Source of the DNA: Anaerococcus vaginimassiliensis
GTDB taxonomy: Bacteria; Bacillota; Clostridia; Tissierellales; Peptoniphilaceae
Assembly: GCF_900626155.1 (NCBI RefSeq)
Contig: NZ_LR130844.1
Coordinates: 62,001 to 126,000, forward strand
Direction of reading: 5' to 3'
Length of the DNA stretch: 64,000 bases
The notes under the pieces are model-generated. The model did not search any database, had not been told where the DNA came from, and saw nothing but the letters and a program-made list of their open reading frames with translations. Both the position numbers and the translations under genes were made by a program. Below are positions 26,388 to 35,799 of this stretch, in pieces; the stretch's first letter is position 1, and the number at the start of each line of letters is the position of its first letter.

Positions 26388-29014
26388 GCACAAAATACGT
26401 TTATAACTTTAACGAAGGAGACATGTCAATGAGAGCCCTCTTGGGCGGTAAAGGTGCAAACCTAGCTGAGATGACTAATTTAGGTATTACAGTACCTTAT
26501 GGTTTTACCATCACAACTGAGGCTTGTACGAGATTTTATGAAGAAGATAAAAAACTTTGGGATGATCTTAATAAAGAAGTAACTGAACATATTAAAGATC
26601 TAGAAAAAGAAAACGGTAAAACATTCGGTTCAACTGAAGATCCACTTCTAGTTTCAGTTAGATCTGGTGCACCTATCTCCATGCCAGGTATGATGGATAC
26701 TATCCTAAACCTTGGTTTAAATGATGATGCTGTAATTGGTCTTGCTAAAAAAACTGATAACGAAAGATTTGCTTACGATTCATACAGACGTTTTATTCAA
26801 ATGTTCTCAGACGTAGCAATGGAACTTGATAAGAATAATTTCGAAAATTTATTAACTGCAAAGAAAGAAGCTAAAGGTGTAAAACAAGATACTGACCTAG
26901 ATGCAAAAGATTTAAAAGAATTAGTTGAAGAATATAAGGAAAAGTATAAAGAACTTATGGGAGAAGATTTCCCACAAGAACCTAGAGAACAACTTGACCT
27001 TGCTATTTCTGCAGTATTTAGATCCTGGGGTAATGAAAGAGCAATCCTATATAGAAAACTAAATGATATAGATGATGCAATGGGTACAGCTGTTAACGTT
27101 CAATCAATGGTATTTGGTAATATGGGCGATACATCTGGTACTGGTGTAGCATTTTCTAGAAACCCAGCTACAGGTGAAAACAAGCTATTTGGTGAATATC
27201 TAATCAACGCTCAAGGTGAAGACGTCGTTGCAGGTGTACGTACTCCTCAAGAAATTCAAACTCTTGCAGATAAAATGCCAGAAGTATATCAACAATTCTT
27301 CGAAACATCTGAAAAACTAGAACAACATTACAAAGATATGCAAGATATGGAATTTACTATCCAAGATGGTCAACTTTTCCTACTACAAACTAGAAATGGT
27401 AAAAGAACTGCCCAAGCTGCTGTAAATGTTGCTGTAGACATGGTTCACGAAGAACTTATAACTAAAGAAGAAGCAGTACTAAGAGTTAATCCAAAAGATT
27501 TAGATGGTCTACTCCACCCTACATTTACAGATGAATCTATCAAATCTAATGAACCAATAGCTAAAGGTCTTGCTGCATCTCCAGGAGCAGCAGTTGGTAA
27601 GATTGCTTTCTCTGCAAAAGAAGCAGCATCAAGAGCAGCTGAAGGTGAAGCAGTAATCTTAGTTCGTGAAGAAACATCACCAGAAGATCTTGAAGGTATG
27701 GTTTCAGCAAAAGGAATCTTAACTGCTCGTGGAGGTATGACAAGCCATGCTGCTGTAGTTGCAAGAGGTATGGGTAAATGCTGTGTTGCAGGTGCAGGAG
27801 AACTACACGTAAATGAATTCGAACATACAGTTAGAGTTGGAGATAACGTATACAAAGCTAATGATGTAATATCTATAGACGGTTCAACTGGTGCGATATA
27901 TGCTGGTAACCTTGAAACTCAACCACCACAACTAGAAGGAGCTTTCGGTGAATTCATGGGATGGGTTGACGAGTTTAGACAAATGAAAGTTAGAACAAAT
28001 GCTGATACTCCAAGAGATGTATCACAAGCCTTAGAATTTGGAGCTGAAGGTATTGGTCTATGTAGAACAGAGCACATGTTCTTTAAAGAAGATAGAATAT
28101 TCCAAGTTAGAAAGATGATTCTAGCAAGCGATCTTGAAACAAGAGAAGCTGCTTTAGATAAAATCCTACCTATGCAAGAAGATGACTTCTATCAAATCTA
28201 CTCACTTATGAAAGAAAGACCAGTGACTGTTAGACTTCTTGACCCACCATTACACGAATTCCTTCCAAGAGGAGATCAAGAAATTATGGATCTTGCTCAT
28301 GAGTTAAAGGTTGAACCTGCTCGTGTAAAAGAAAGAATTGTAGAACTACAAGAAGTAAACCCAATGCTAGGTTTTAGAGGACTAAGACTTGCAGTTATCT
28401 ATCCAGAAATCGCAAGAATGCAAGCTCGTGCTATAATCCAAGCTGCTATCCACTGCCACGAAGACGGAATTAAAGTTGTTCCTGAAATAATGATTCCACT
28501 TTCAAGTGATGCCAAAGAACTTAAGACAGTTAAAGAAACTGTAAGAGAAGAAATCGAAAAAGTATTTGAAGAAAAAGGTAAAAAAATCGACTACCTACTA
28601 GGTACAATGATTGAAATCCCAAGAGCAGCAATTACAGCTGATGAAATTGCAGATATTACTGACTTCTTCAGTTTCGGAACTAATGATTTGACACAAATGA
28701 CATTTGGTCTATCAAGAGATGACGCTGGTAAGTTCCTACCTAAATATATAGAAAAAGATATCCTTGAAAAAGATCCATTCCAAGTTCTTGATCAAAAAGG
28801 TGTTGGTTTCTTAATCGAAACAGCAGTAGAAAAAGGTAGAAAGACTAACAAAGATTTACACATTGGTATATGTGGTGAGCATGGTGGTGAACCAAAGACA
28901 GTTAAATACCTATACAATGTAGGTCTTGATTATGTATCTTGTTCTCCATTTAGAGTTCCTATTGCAAAACTTGCCGCAGCACAAGCTTCAATAGAAAACC
29001 CAAGAAACAAATAA
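26384..29014 (+). CDS. ppdK: Pyruvate, phosphate dikinase
   Basis: 876 residues, full length. N-terminal nucleotide-binding domain with GGKGANLAEMTNLG, central phosphohistidine domain with GGMTSHAAVVARGMG (His455, with the regulatory Thr453 next to it), and C-terminal PEP/pyruvate TIM-barrel with the GICGEHGGEP loop. Interconverts pyruvate, ATP and Pi with PEP, AMP and PPi; in fermenting bacteria it can run either way. Translationally coupled to its regulator upstream. Confidence 0.96.
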   Translation: MSTKYVYNFNEGDMSMRALLGGKGANLAEMTNLGITVPYGFTITTEACTRFYEEDKKLWDDLNKEVTEHIKDLEKENGKTFGSTEDPLLVSVRSGAPISMPGMMDTILNLGLNDDAVIGLAKKTDNERFAYDSYRRFIQMFSDVAMELDKNNFENLLTAKKEAKGVKQDTDLDAKDLKELVEEYKEKYKELMGEDFPQEPREQLDLAISAVFRSWGNERAILYRKLNDIDDAMGTAVNVQSMVFGNMGDTSGTGVAFSRNPATGENKLFGEYLINAQGEDVVAGVRTPQEIQTLADKMPEVYQQFFETSEKLEQHYKDMQDMEFTIQDGQLFLLQTRNGKRTAQAAVNVAVDMVHEELITKEEAVLRVNPKDLDGLLHPTFTDESIKSNEPIAKGLAASPGAAVGKIAFSAKEAASRAAEGEAVILVREETSPEDLEGMVSAKGILTARGGMTSHAAVVARGMGKCCVAGAGELHVNEFEHTVRVGDNVYKANDVISIDGSTGAIYAGNLETQPPQLEGAFGEFMGWVDEFRQMKVRTNADTPRDVSQALEFGAEGIGLCRTEHMFFKEDRIFQVRKMILASDLETREAALDKILPMQEDDFYQIYSLMKERPVTVRLLDPPLHEFLPRGDQEIMDLAHELKVEPARVKERIVELQEVNPMLGFRGLRLAVIYPEIARMQARAIIQAAIHCHEDGIKVVPEIMIPLSSDAKELKTVKETVREEIEKVFEEKGKKIDYLLGTMIEIPRAAITADEIADITDFFSFGTNDLTQMTFGLSRDDAGKFLPKYIEKDILEKDPFQVLDQKGVGFLIETAVEKGRKTNKDLHIGICGEHGGEPKTVKYLYNVGLDYVSCSPFRVPIAKLAAAQASIENPRNK

Positions 29015-29023
29015 TAAGAATTT

Positions 29024-29060
29024 TAGAGCTTAAAGGCTAATGCTTTTAGGCTCTTTTTTT
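29024..29060 (+). terminator. Rho-independent terminator of the ppdK operon
   Basis: AGAGCTTAAAGG and CTTTTAGGCTCT form an imperfect stem followed by seven T residues. Confidence 0.75.
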
Positions 29061-29234
29061 GTCAAGAAAAATACAAATACTAATTTACAGGGTGACATTA
29101 AACCTATCCCCTATTATAAGTACAAAACATCACCAAAATAATACCTTATACGAAATACAGTCCATATTAAGTTATAAAAAGCAAAATAAATTATTACAAG
29201 ATACTAAAATCATTTTAAAATTCATATAAATTAT

Positions 29235-29251
29235 AACAAATGCAATTTGTT
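29235..29251 (+). promoter_or_regulatory. Palindrome upstream of the aldehyde dehydrogenase gene
   Basis: AACAAAT-GCA-ATTTGTT is a 7-bp inverted repeat in the 250-base AT-rich gap before the gene. It is a candidate operator. A weak TTGATA...TATAGA promoter lies further downstream; nothing else was recognised in this gap. Confidence 0.35.
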
Positions 29252-29311
29252 TTAAGTTATTGATAGTGGGTATCATTATTCTATAGACAGTAGAAAGTTA
29301 AAGGAGAGTTT

Positions 29312-30784
29312 ATGGAATTTAAAGATAGATACGAATTATATATAAATGGTGAGTGGGTTAAGCCAAATTCTGGTGAATACCTTGATATAATAAATCCCGC
29401 TACAGGAGAAAAACTATCAGAGTTTGCAACAGCAAATGACAAGGATGTTGATAAAGCAATTGAAGCTGCAAGAGCTTGCTTTGAAGGTGAATATGGTTCT
29501 TATTCAAAGGAAGAAAGAGCAAAACTTTTAAACAAGATTGCTGATAGAATAGAAGAAAATCTAGATCATTTGGCAAAGATTGAAAGTATGGATAATGGTA
29601 AGGCTATAAGAGAGACATCAGGTGTTGACCTTCCTTGGGTAGTTGATCACTTTAGATACTTTGCAAGTGTTCTTAGGGCAAGTGAAGACGAAATATCTAA
29701 ATTAGATGGAAGATTCTTATCCATTAGAACTAGAGAACCTCTAGGAGTTGTTGGACAAATGATTCCATGGAACTTCCCTCTATTGATGGCTGCTTGGAAG
29801 CTTGCACCAGCTATAGCAGGAGGAAATACAATTGTTATATCCCCTTCTTCAAATACATCTTTGAGCCTTTTGGAAATGATTAGACTAATAGAAGACTTAC
29901 TACCAAAGGGACTTATAAATGTTGTTAGTGGTAAAGGATCTAAGACTGGAGAATATCTCCAACATCATAAGGGACTAGATAAACTTGCCTTTACAGGCTC
30001 AACAAGCGTAGGTCGTCATATAGGAATATCTGCAGCAGAAAACCTAATTCCTTCTACCCTAGAGCTTGGTGGAAAATCTGCTCACATTATCTTTGATGAT
30101 TGTGACGTAGAAAAGGCTCTTGAAGGAGCACAAGTTGGTATTTTATTTAACCAAGGAGAGGTTTGTTCAGCAGGATCTAGACTTTTCATTCAAGAAACAA
30201 TCTACGACGAATTTGTAGAAAAATTAGTAAAGGCTTTTGAAAATGTAAAAGTAGGCGATCCATTAGATCCTACAACTCAAATGGGTGCCCTAAGAGATGA
30301 AAAAAGAATCCCAGTTATCCAAGAATTTGTAGATAAAGCTGTAGCTGCTGGCGGAAAAATCCTAACAGGCGGCAAGAGACTAACAGAAAACGGACTAGAT
30401 AAGGGTGCATTCTATGCTCCAACTATCCTTGCTGATGTGCCAAAAGATAACGATGCTTACAACGAAGAAATCTTTGGTCCAGTTCTTGTAATCAACAAAT
30501 TCAAAGATGAAGATGATATAATCAAAATGGCAAATGACTCCCACTATGGACTCGGTGGCGGTATCTACTCAAATGATATGTACAGAATTATGAAGGTTGC
30601 AAACGGACTTGAAACCGGAAGAATTTGGGTAAATACTTACAACCAATTCCCAGCAGGTGCTCCATTTGGAGGTTACAAAGATTCAGGTATAGGTAGAGAA
30701 ACAGACAAGCTCGCTCTTGAAGCTTATACTCAAGTTAAAAATATAATAATAGATACATCTAAAGATAAATTAGGTTTCTATTAA
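29312..30784 (+). CDS. NAD(P)-dependent aldehyde dehydrogenase
   Basis: 490 residues, typical family size. Motifs: FINGEWV-like start, PWNFPLLMAAWKLAPAIAGGNT, FTGSTSVGR for cofactor binding, ELGGKSAHI with Glu251, and FNQGEVCSAGSR with catalytic Cys285. The close resemblance to betaine/phenylacetaldehyde-type ALDHs does not fix the substrate. Single-gene transcript with AAAGGAG before the ATG and a strong terminator behind. Confidence 0.93.
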   Translation: MEFKDRYELYINGEWVKPNSGEYLDIINPATGEKLSEFATANDKDVDKAIEAARACFEGEYGSYSKEERAKLLNKIADRIEENLDHLAKIESMDNGKAIRETSGVDLPWVVDHFRYFASVLRASEDEISKLDGRFLSIRTREPLGVVGQMIPWNFPLLMAAWKLAPAIAGGNTIVISPSSNTSLSLLEMIRLIEDLLPKGLINVVSGKGSKTGEYLQHHKGLDKLAFTGSTSVGRHIGISAAENLIPSTLELGGKSAHIIFDDCDVEKALEGAQVGILFNQGEVCSAGSRLFIQETIYDEFVEKLVKAFENVKVGDPLDPTTQMGALRDEKRIPVIQEFVDKAVAAGGKILTGGKRLTENGLDKGAFYAPTILADVPKDNDAYNEEIFGPVLVINKFKDEDDIIKMANDSHYGLGGGIYSNDMYRIMKVANGLETGRIWVNTYNQFPAGAPFGGYKDSGIGRETDKLALEAYTQVKNIIIDTSKDKLGFY

Positions 30785-30795
30785 AAACAAGCACT

Positions 30796-30830
30796 TTAAA
30801 AGCCAATCCCTAGAGATTGGCTTTTTTTTA
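30796..30830. terminator. Bidirectional terminator between ALDH and NSS symporter genes
   Basis: AAAGCCAATC and GATTGGCTTT form a 10-bp stem with a 6-base loop and a T-tract on the plus side; genes converge here. Confidence 0.85.
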
Positions 30831-32132
30831 GAATGAAACTTTAAATATCAAAGCTATTAGACATAAAATTATTGCTATTGGAGTGTAGAGGTATTTACCG
30901 ATTTTATACCAGCTATCTCCATATTCTTTGCTAGATCCTTGGTTAATTTCTCCTATTAATTTATCCTTTCCTAAGATATAAAACCAAGTTACAGCTCCAA
31001 TTGAAGCTCCTATTGGAATAATATATATAGAAATTATATCCATAAATGGTCCCCATTGGCTGATCATTTCTAGATTGACGCCAATACCAAATACGAATAT
31101 TCCGATTATTACTAAGGCGATAGATCTTTTTATCTTTGGAAATCTATTTATCAAGGATTCTGCAACTACCTCAAACATATTTTGTAAAGATGATATACCA
31201 GCAAGGATTACAGCCAGATATAAAATTATAGCGAACAATCTTCCTAAGAACATATTTTGTAAAATTGTTGGTAGAACTTGGAATAACAAACCAGGGCCTC
31301 CCGCTTGATCCATATTAAATACCATAATTGCAGGTATTATAACACAAGATGCAATGAGCGCTGAAATAGTATCTAATAAACCTGTTGTTTTGGAGGATGA
31401 AACTATATCTTCATCTTTACTTAGATATGCACCACAAACAATCATTCCCGACCCTGTAACAGACAAAGAGAAAAACGCCTGCCCCATGGCTTGGACGATT
31501 GTTTTTATATTTAAGTTATTTTTATCAAACCTAAACATATATTTGTATCCTTCAATAGCTCCATCAAGAGTCAATATTCTTATAGCTAAAATAACGAACA
31601 AGACAAAGAAAGTTGGCATCATAAACTTATTTGATTTTTCAATGGTGCTAGCTCCCCCTATGCATGTTATAAGTGTGGTAAGAATTACTAAGAAATGAAA
31701 AATAACAACTGAGTATTCTTGATTTGAAAATGAGTCAAACCACACGCTAGTATCAACTGTCATAAGCTCACCAGTTAGAGAATCAAATAAGGCCTTGCAA
31801 ACATAGGCTACTATTACAGAGTAGCCTACAGCAATAAGTAAAGATCCTAATAATGGTATGTATCCTATATTTTTTCCTATAAAATTATCTTTATTTTTAC
31901 TTTTGAAAGATTTGTAATATGCGCCCAGAGTTCCTGTTTCTGAGTATCTACCTACTGCAAATTCGCTAGAAAGTCCCACATAAGAAAACAAAATTACAAA
32001 CAAAAGATAGAATAATAAAAATACAAGTCCACCTTGTTGGAATTTGTAAGGAAATCCCCAGACATTCGCCATTCCAACTGCAGATCCTACTGCCGTTAGT
32101 ATAAATCCTAATTTCGAATTAAATTTGTTCAT
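30828..32132 (-). CDS. Neurotransmitter:sodium symporter family transporter (second copy)
   Basis: 434 residues with about 11-12 hydrophobic segments and the NSS signature GSAVGMANVWGFPYK in unwound TM1. It is a close relative of the gene immediately upstream; bacterial NSS members of this length (such as MhsT and TnaT) import amino acids with sodium. Location two genes from trpS suggests tryptophan or another hydrophobic amino acid, by inference. Preceded by its own promoter and an inverted repeat. Confidence 0.9.
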   Translation of the reverse strand: MNKFNSKLGFILTAVGSAVGMANVWGFPYKFQQGGLVFLLFYLLFVILFSYVGLSSEFAVGRYSETGTLGAYYKSFKSKNKDNFIGKNIGYIPLLGSLLIAVGYSVIVAYVCKALFDSLTGELMTVDTSVWFDSFSNQEYSVVIFHFLVILTTLITCIGGASTIEKSNKFMMPTFFVLFVILAIRILTLDGAIEGYKYMFRFDKNNLNIKTIVQAMGQAFFSLSVTGSGMIVCGAYLSKDEDIVSSSKTTGLLDTISALIASCVIIPAIMVFNMDQAGGPGLLFQVLPTILQNMFLGRLFAIILYLAVILAGISSLQNMFEVVAESLINRFPKIKRSIALVIIGIFVFGIGVNLEMISQWGPFMDIISIYIIPIGASIGAVTWFYILGKDKLIGEINQGSSKEYGDSWYKIGKYLYTPIAIILCLIALIFKVSF

Positions 32133-32146
32133 AAATACTCCTATTC

Positions 32147-32205
32147 TTAACGCAAAATTTGCCGCGTTAAAGCATGTTAGTATTATATCCCAAACTTTAA
32201 ATAAG
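32147..32205 (-). promoter_or_regulatory. Promoter and operator-like repeat of the second NSS gene
   Basis: Minus strand TATAAT at 32187-32182 with CTTTAC/TTTACT 16-17 bases upstream. Just downstream of the start site lies TTAACGC-N10-GCGTTAA at 32147-32170, a 7-bp inverted repeat that may be a repressor site. Confidence 0.5.
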
Positions 32206-32218
32206 TAAAGTTTTTAAA

Positions 32219-32243
32219 TAAAAAATTCCCCAAAGGGAATTTC
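32219..32243 (-). terminator. Rho-independent terminator of the first NSS gene
   Basis: AAATTCCC and GGGAATTT with a 4-base loop followed by T residues on the minus strand. Confidence 0.8.
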
Positions 32244-33536
32244 TTACATAAAAATTGTTAATATACAAATTATAATTACTAGTGGTGTATAGATATATTT
32301 TCCAATATTATACCAAGTATCGCCATATTTTTTAGATGCACCAGAATTAATTTCATCGACAAGAGTTTTTTTGTCGAGAATATAATACCAAGTCACCGCT
32401 CCAATCATAGCTCCTATTGGAATGATATAGATTGAAATTATATCCATAAATGGACCCCATAGGCTTATTTTTTCTATGTTAATACCAACTATAAATACAA
32501 ATAAGGCTAAGGCGAATAAAACTACTTTCCTGTTTAATTTTTCAAACTTATAGTCAAGGGATTCAACTAATACCTCAAACATAATTTGTAAGGAAGAAAT
32601 GCCTGCAAATAATACCGCAAGATATAAGATTATTGCAAAGAATCTTCCTCCTTCAATATTTTGTAGGATAGTCGGAAGCACTTGGAATAATAAGCCTGGC
32701 CCTCCTGCTTGATCCATAGAAAAAACTATCACAGATGGAATCATAACTAAAGCTGCAACCATAGCTGCTATTGTATCTAATAGACCTGTCATCTTTGATG
32801 AGTAGATAATATCCTCATCTTTGTGTAGGTAGGCCCCACAAATCATCATGGCAGATCCTGTTATAGATAGGGAGAAAAATGCTTGGCCCATTGCTGATAC
32901 CAGAGTTTCTATGTTTAAGTGATCATAGTCAAGCCTAAACATATACTTATATCCTTCAAGTGCATTTGGTAGTGTTAATATTTTTATAGCTATGACTAAA
33001 AATAAAATAAAAAATGCTGGCATCATAAATTTGCTAGATTTTTCCAAAGTTTTTGCTGATCCTAGACAATTTATTAGGGTAAGTATTATTACTGCCAAAT
33101 GAAATGGCCATACGGAAAAATCTTTATTTGATAAATCTTCATACCAAATTGAAACATCATTTGTCATGAGAGTTCCTGTTGCTGAGTCAACTAATGCTTT
33201 GAATATATAAGAAACTACAACTGCATAACCAATAGTAAGAAGCACTAAACCAAAAAGTGGCAGGATTGAAATGCACATTCCTATTTTTTTGTTTTTATTT
33301 TTGCTCTCAAAGGCTTTTTCGTAAGAACCTATTGTCCCTGTTTCTGCTATCCTTCCAATTGCAAACTCACTTGATAGTCCAACATATGAAAACAAGGATA
33401 TAAAAAATATATAGGCTATTAAGAAAAATAAGCCACCTTCTTGGAGCTTGTAGGGAAATCCCCAGACATTGGCCATGCCGACAGCAGATCCAACCGCTGT
33501 CAGAATAAAGCCTAACCTTGAACTAAATTTATTCAT
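32244..33536 (-). CDS. Neurotransmitter:sodium symporter family transporter (first copy)
   Basis: 430 residues, 11-12 hydrophobic segments, same GSAVGMANVWGFPYKLQEGG motif as its neighbour. The two proteins align along their whole length without gaps of note, which points to tandem duplication followed by divergence and separate promoters. It starts 26 bases after trpS with AAAGGA in the SD position, so it may be cotranscribed with trpS. Sodium-coupled amino acid import is expected. Confidence 0.9.
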   Translation of the reverse strand: MNKFSSRLGFILTAVGSAVGMANVWGFPYKLQEGGLFFLIAYIFFISLFSYVGLSSEFAIGRIAETGTIGSYEKAFESKNKNKKIGMCISILPLFGLVLLTIGYAVVVSYIFKALVDSATGTLMTNDVSIWYEDLSNKDFSVWPFHLAVIILTLINCLGSAKTLEKSSKFMMPAFFILFLVIAIKILTLPNALEGYKYMFRLDYDHLNIETLVSAMGQAFFSLSITGSAMMICGAYLHKDEDIIYSSKMTGLLDTIAAMVAALVMIPSVIVFSMDQAGGPGLLFQVLPTILQNIEGGRFFAIILYLAVLFAGISSLQIMFEVLVESLDYKFEKLNRKVVLFALALFVFIVGINIEKISLWGPFMDIISIYIIPIGAMIGAVTWYYILDKKTLVDEINSGASKKYGDTWYNIGKYIYTPLVIIICILTIFM

Positions 33537-33562
33537 TATTATTCCTTTTAACGTTACAAATC

Positions 33563-34645
33563 TTACTTATACTTTTCTTCTAGAGACTTAATTAAATCGG
33601 TATCTTCGAAATAATTTATTCCCATTGCTTTTTTGACTTGTGCTACTTTTTCAACGCCAACTTTTCTGGCTTTGGCAGTTCCTTCTTCTAGTATTTTAAA
33701 CACTTTCGAAAGGTCTTTTTCATATTCCTTGCGTCTTTGTCTGATAGGCTCTAGCTCTTCTTCCAAAACTTTAATCAAGAACTTCTTACACTTAACATCT
33801 CCAAGTCCACCTCTTCTGTAGTGGTCTTTTAGAGCATCTAGATTTTCATAATCAGGCAAGAATTTTTGGAAGTGCTCTGGTTTTGAGAATACATCAAGAT
33901 AAGTAAATACAATGTTTCCCTCGACCTTGCCAGGATCATCTATATTAATGTGATTTGGATCTGTGTACATACTCATTACTTTTTTCTTTATAGTTTTTTT
34001 GTCATCTGCTAAATATATGGCATTTCCTAAAGACTTGCTCATCTTAGCTCCGCCATCTATACCAGGCATTCTTCTCGCAATTTTTGCTTCCGGTAAAACT
34101 GCTTTTGGCTCTACAAAAGTCTTTCCATAGATGTTATTAAAGCTTCTAGCTATCTCTCTAGCTTGCTCTATCATCGGTTCTTGGTCTTCTCCAACTGGGA
34201 TAATATTTGCATCAAATAATAAAATATCCGCAGCTTGGCTTACAGGATAGATTAAGAATCCTGCAGGTAAAGAATTTTCAAAATTTCTTAATTTAATTTC
34301 AGATTTAACTGTTGGATTTCTCTCAAGTCTAGATAGAGTTACTAAATTTAGAAAATAAAAAGTTAGTTCTGTTAGCTCTGGTATTTGTGATTGAACAAAA
34401 AATGTTACCTTATTAGGATCAAGTCCAACACTTAAGTAATCAAGGGCAACCTCTATTAGGTTTTCTCTTATTTTTGCTGGATTGTCAAAATTATCTGTAA
34501 GAGCTTGGCTATCAGCAATCATAACATACATTTGGTCATAAGAAGCTTCATTTTGCATCTTTACTCTATTTTTTAGACTTCCTACATAATGGCCAAGATG
34601 AAGTCTACCTGTAGGTCTATCACCTGTTAGTATAATATCTTTCAA
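33563..34645 (-). CDS. trpS: Tryptophanyl-tRNA synthetase
   Basis: 360 residues from TTG 34645: GGAGG lies five bases upstream, while the in-frame ATG at 34657 contains that site. The start MKDIILTGDRPTG matches other TrpRS proteins. Class I motifs: RLHLGHYVG (HIGH) and AKMSKSLGNA (KMSKS). Charges tRNA-Trp. It lies downstream of the prfB terminator and upstream of the NSS symporter. No T-box was seen in front of it. Confidence 0.95.
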   Translation of the reverse strand: MKDIILTGDRPTGRLHLGHYVGSLKNRVKMQNEASYDQMYVMIADSQALTDNFDNPAKIRENLIEVALDYLSVGLDPNKVTFFVQSQIPELTELTFYFLNLVTLSRLERNPTVKSEIKLRNFENSLPAGFLIYPVSQAADILLFDANIIPVGEDQEPMIEQAREIARSFNNIYGKTFVEPKAVLPEAKIARRMPGIDGGAKMSKSLGNAIYLADDKKTIKKKVMSMYTDPNHINIDDPGKVEGNIVFTYLDVFSKPEHFQKFLPDYENLDALKDHYRRGGLGDVKCKKFLIKVLEEELEPIRQRRKEYEKDLSKVFKILEEGTAKARKVGVEKVAQVKKAMGINYFEDTDLIKSLEEKYK

Positions 34646-34662
34646 AATTTCCTCCATATTTT

Positions 34663-34688
34663 AAAAAAGGGAAGGTCTACGCCTCCCT
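34663..34688 (-). terminator. Terminator between prfB and trpS
   Basis: AGGGAGG and CCTTCCCT form a short stem with one wobble, followed by TTTTTT on the minus strand. It lies only about 20 bases before the trpS start, so trpS expression must come from read-through or an overlapping promoter. Confidence 0.65.
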
Positions 34689-34693
34689 CTTTC

Positions 34694-35798
34694 CTAATTG
34701 CTCGCAAGATAGGCATCTATAAATCCTTGGATATTGCCATCCATAACTGATTCTACATTTCCCATCTCATAATTTGTTCTGTGGTCTTTGACCATAGTGT
34801 AAGGTTGGAAAACATAGGACCTTATTTGGCTTCCCCAAGCGATTTGTGAATACTTACCTTGTATATCTTCTATTTTTTCTCTTTGTTCTTCTTCTTTGAT
34901 CTGAACTAGTTTACTCATAAGCAAATTCATAGCTGTCTGTCTATTTTGAATTTGGCTTCTTTCTGCTTGACTAGTAGCTACAACACCTGTTGGAATGTGA
35001 GTAATCCTTACTGCAGAGTCGGTTTTATTGACGTGTTGGCCACCAGCTCCGCTCGCCCTATAGGTATCTATCCTTAAATCAGATGGATCTATATCTATTT
35101 GGATATCATCATCTAATTCTGGAAAAATATCTACAGATGAAAATGAAGTATGTCTTCTAGATTGGCTATCGAAAGGGGAAATTCTAACTAGTCTGTGAAC
35201 TCCCTTTTCTCCTTTAAGATATCCATAGGCATAGGCTCCCTTGACATGAATGGTTACAGATTTGATTCCACCGGCTTCTTCGTTATTTAAGTCTTTTATC
35301 TCGTATTTAAAGCCACGGTCATCAAAGTATCTTGTATACATCCTAAAGAGCATATCTGCCCAATCTGTCGCCTCAAGACCACCTGCTCCAGCATTTATTG
35401 ATAGGTATGCGTTATTTTTATCATACTCTCCACTAAGCTGAGTCTTAAGTTTCATAGCTTGAGCAAGCTTGTCGAGTTTTTTTAGAGAAATTTCTACTTC
35501 CTCTATAGTTTTAAGCTCGCTATCCTCACTTAGCTCTACCAAATCTAGCATATCTATATTATCTGCTATGCCATCTTTGAGCTTATTATAATCTTCTAAG
35601 TCATCTTTTTTTAGAGCCAAATCTGCCATAGTTTTTTGGGCAGCATCAGAATCATTCCAAAAGTCTGGACTTTGAGATTTTTTCTCAAGATTTTCTATTT
35701 CCTCTTTTAACCTAGCTGGGTCAAAGAGAATCTCCAATCAAATTCAATTTTTTTGTCAGATCGTCAATCTCTGATCTTAATTCAAAAATTTCTTTCAT
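34694..35798 (-). CDS. prfB: Peptide chain release factor 2, programmed +1 frameshift
   Basis: The first frame starts at ATG 35798 and runs 25 codons to CTT-TGA (TGA at 35723-35721); a +1 shift at CTT-T-GAC continues as DPARLKEEIENLE to the stop at 34694, giving about 367 residues, the normal RF2 length. The slippery site CTTTGAC with a GGAG element just upstream is the classical autoregulatory signal by which RF2 controls its own synthesis. Later motifs: ISPFDSQSRR (the SPF stop-codon-reading loop) and SGAGGQHVN (GGQ). It terminates translation at UGA and UAA. The start lies one base after the secA stop. Confidence 0.95.
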
Positions 35799-35799
35799 A

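Noticed and set aside
27445-27855. 136-codon frame antisense to ppdK
   Set aside because: Shadow frame of a conserved enzyme with no ribosome site.
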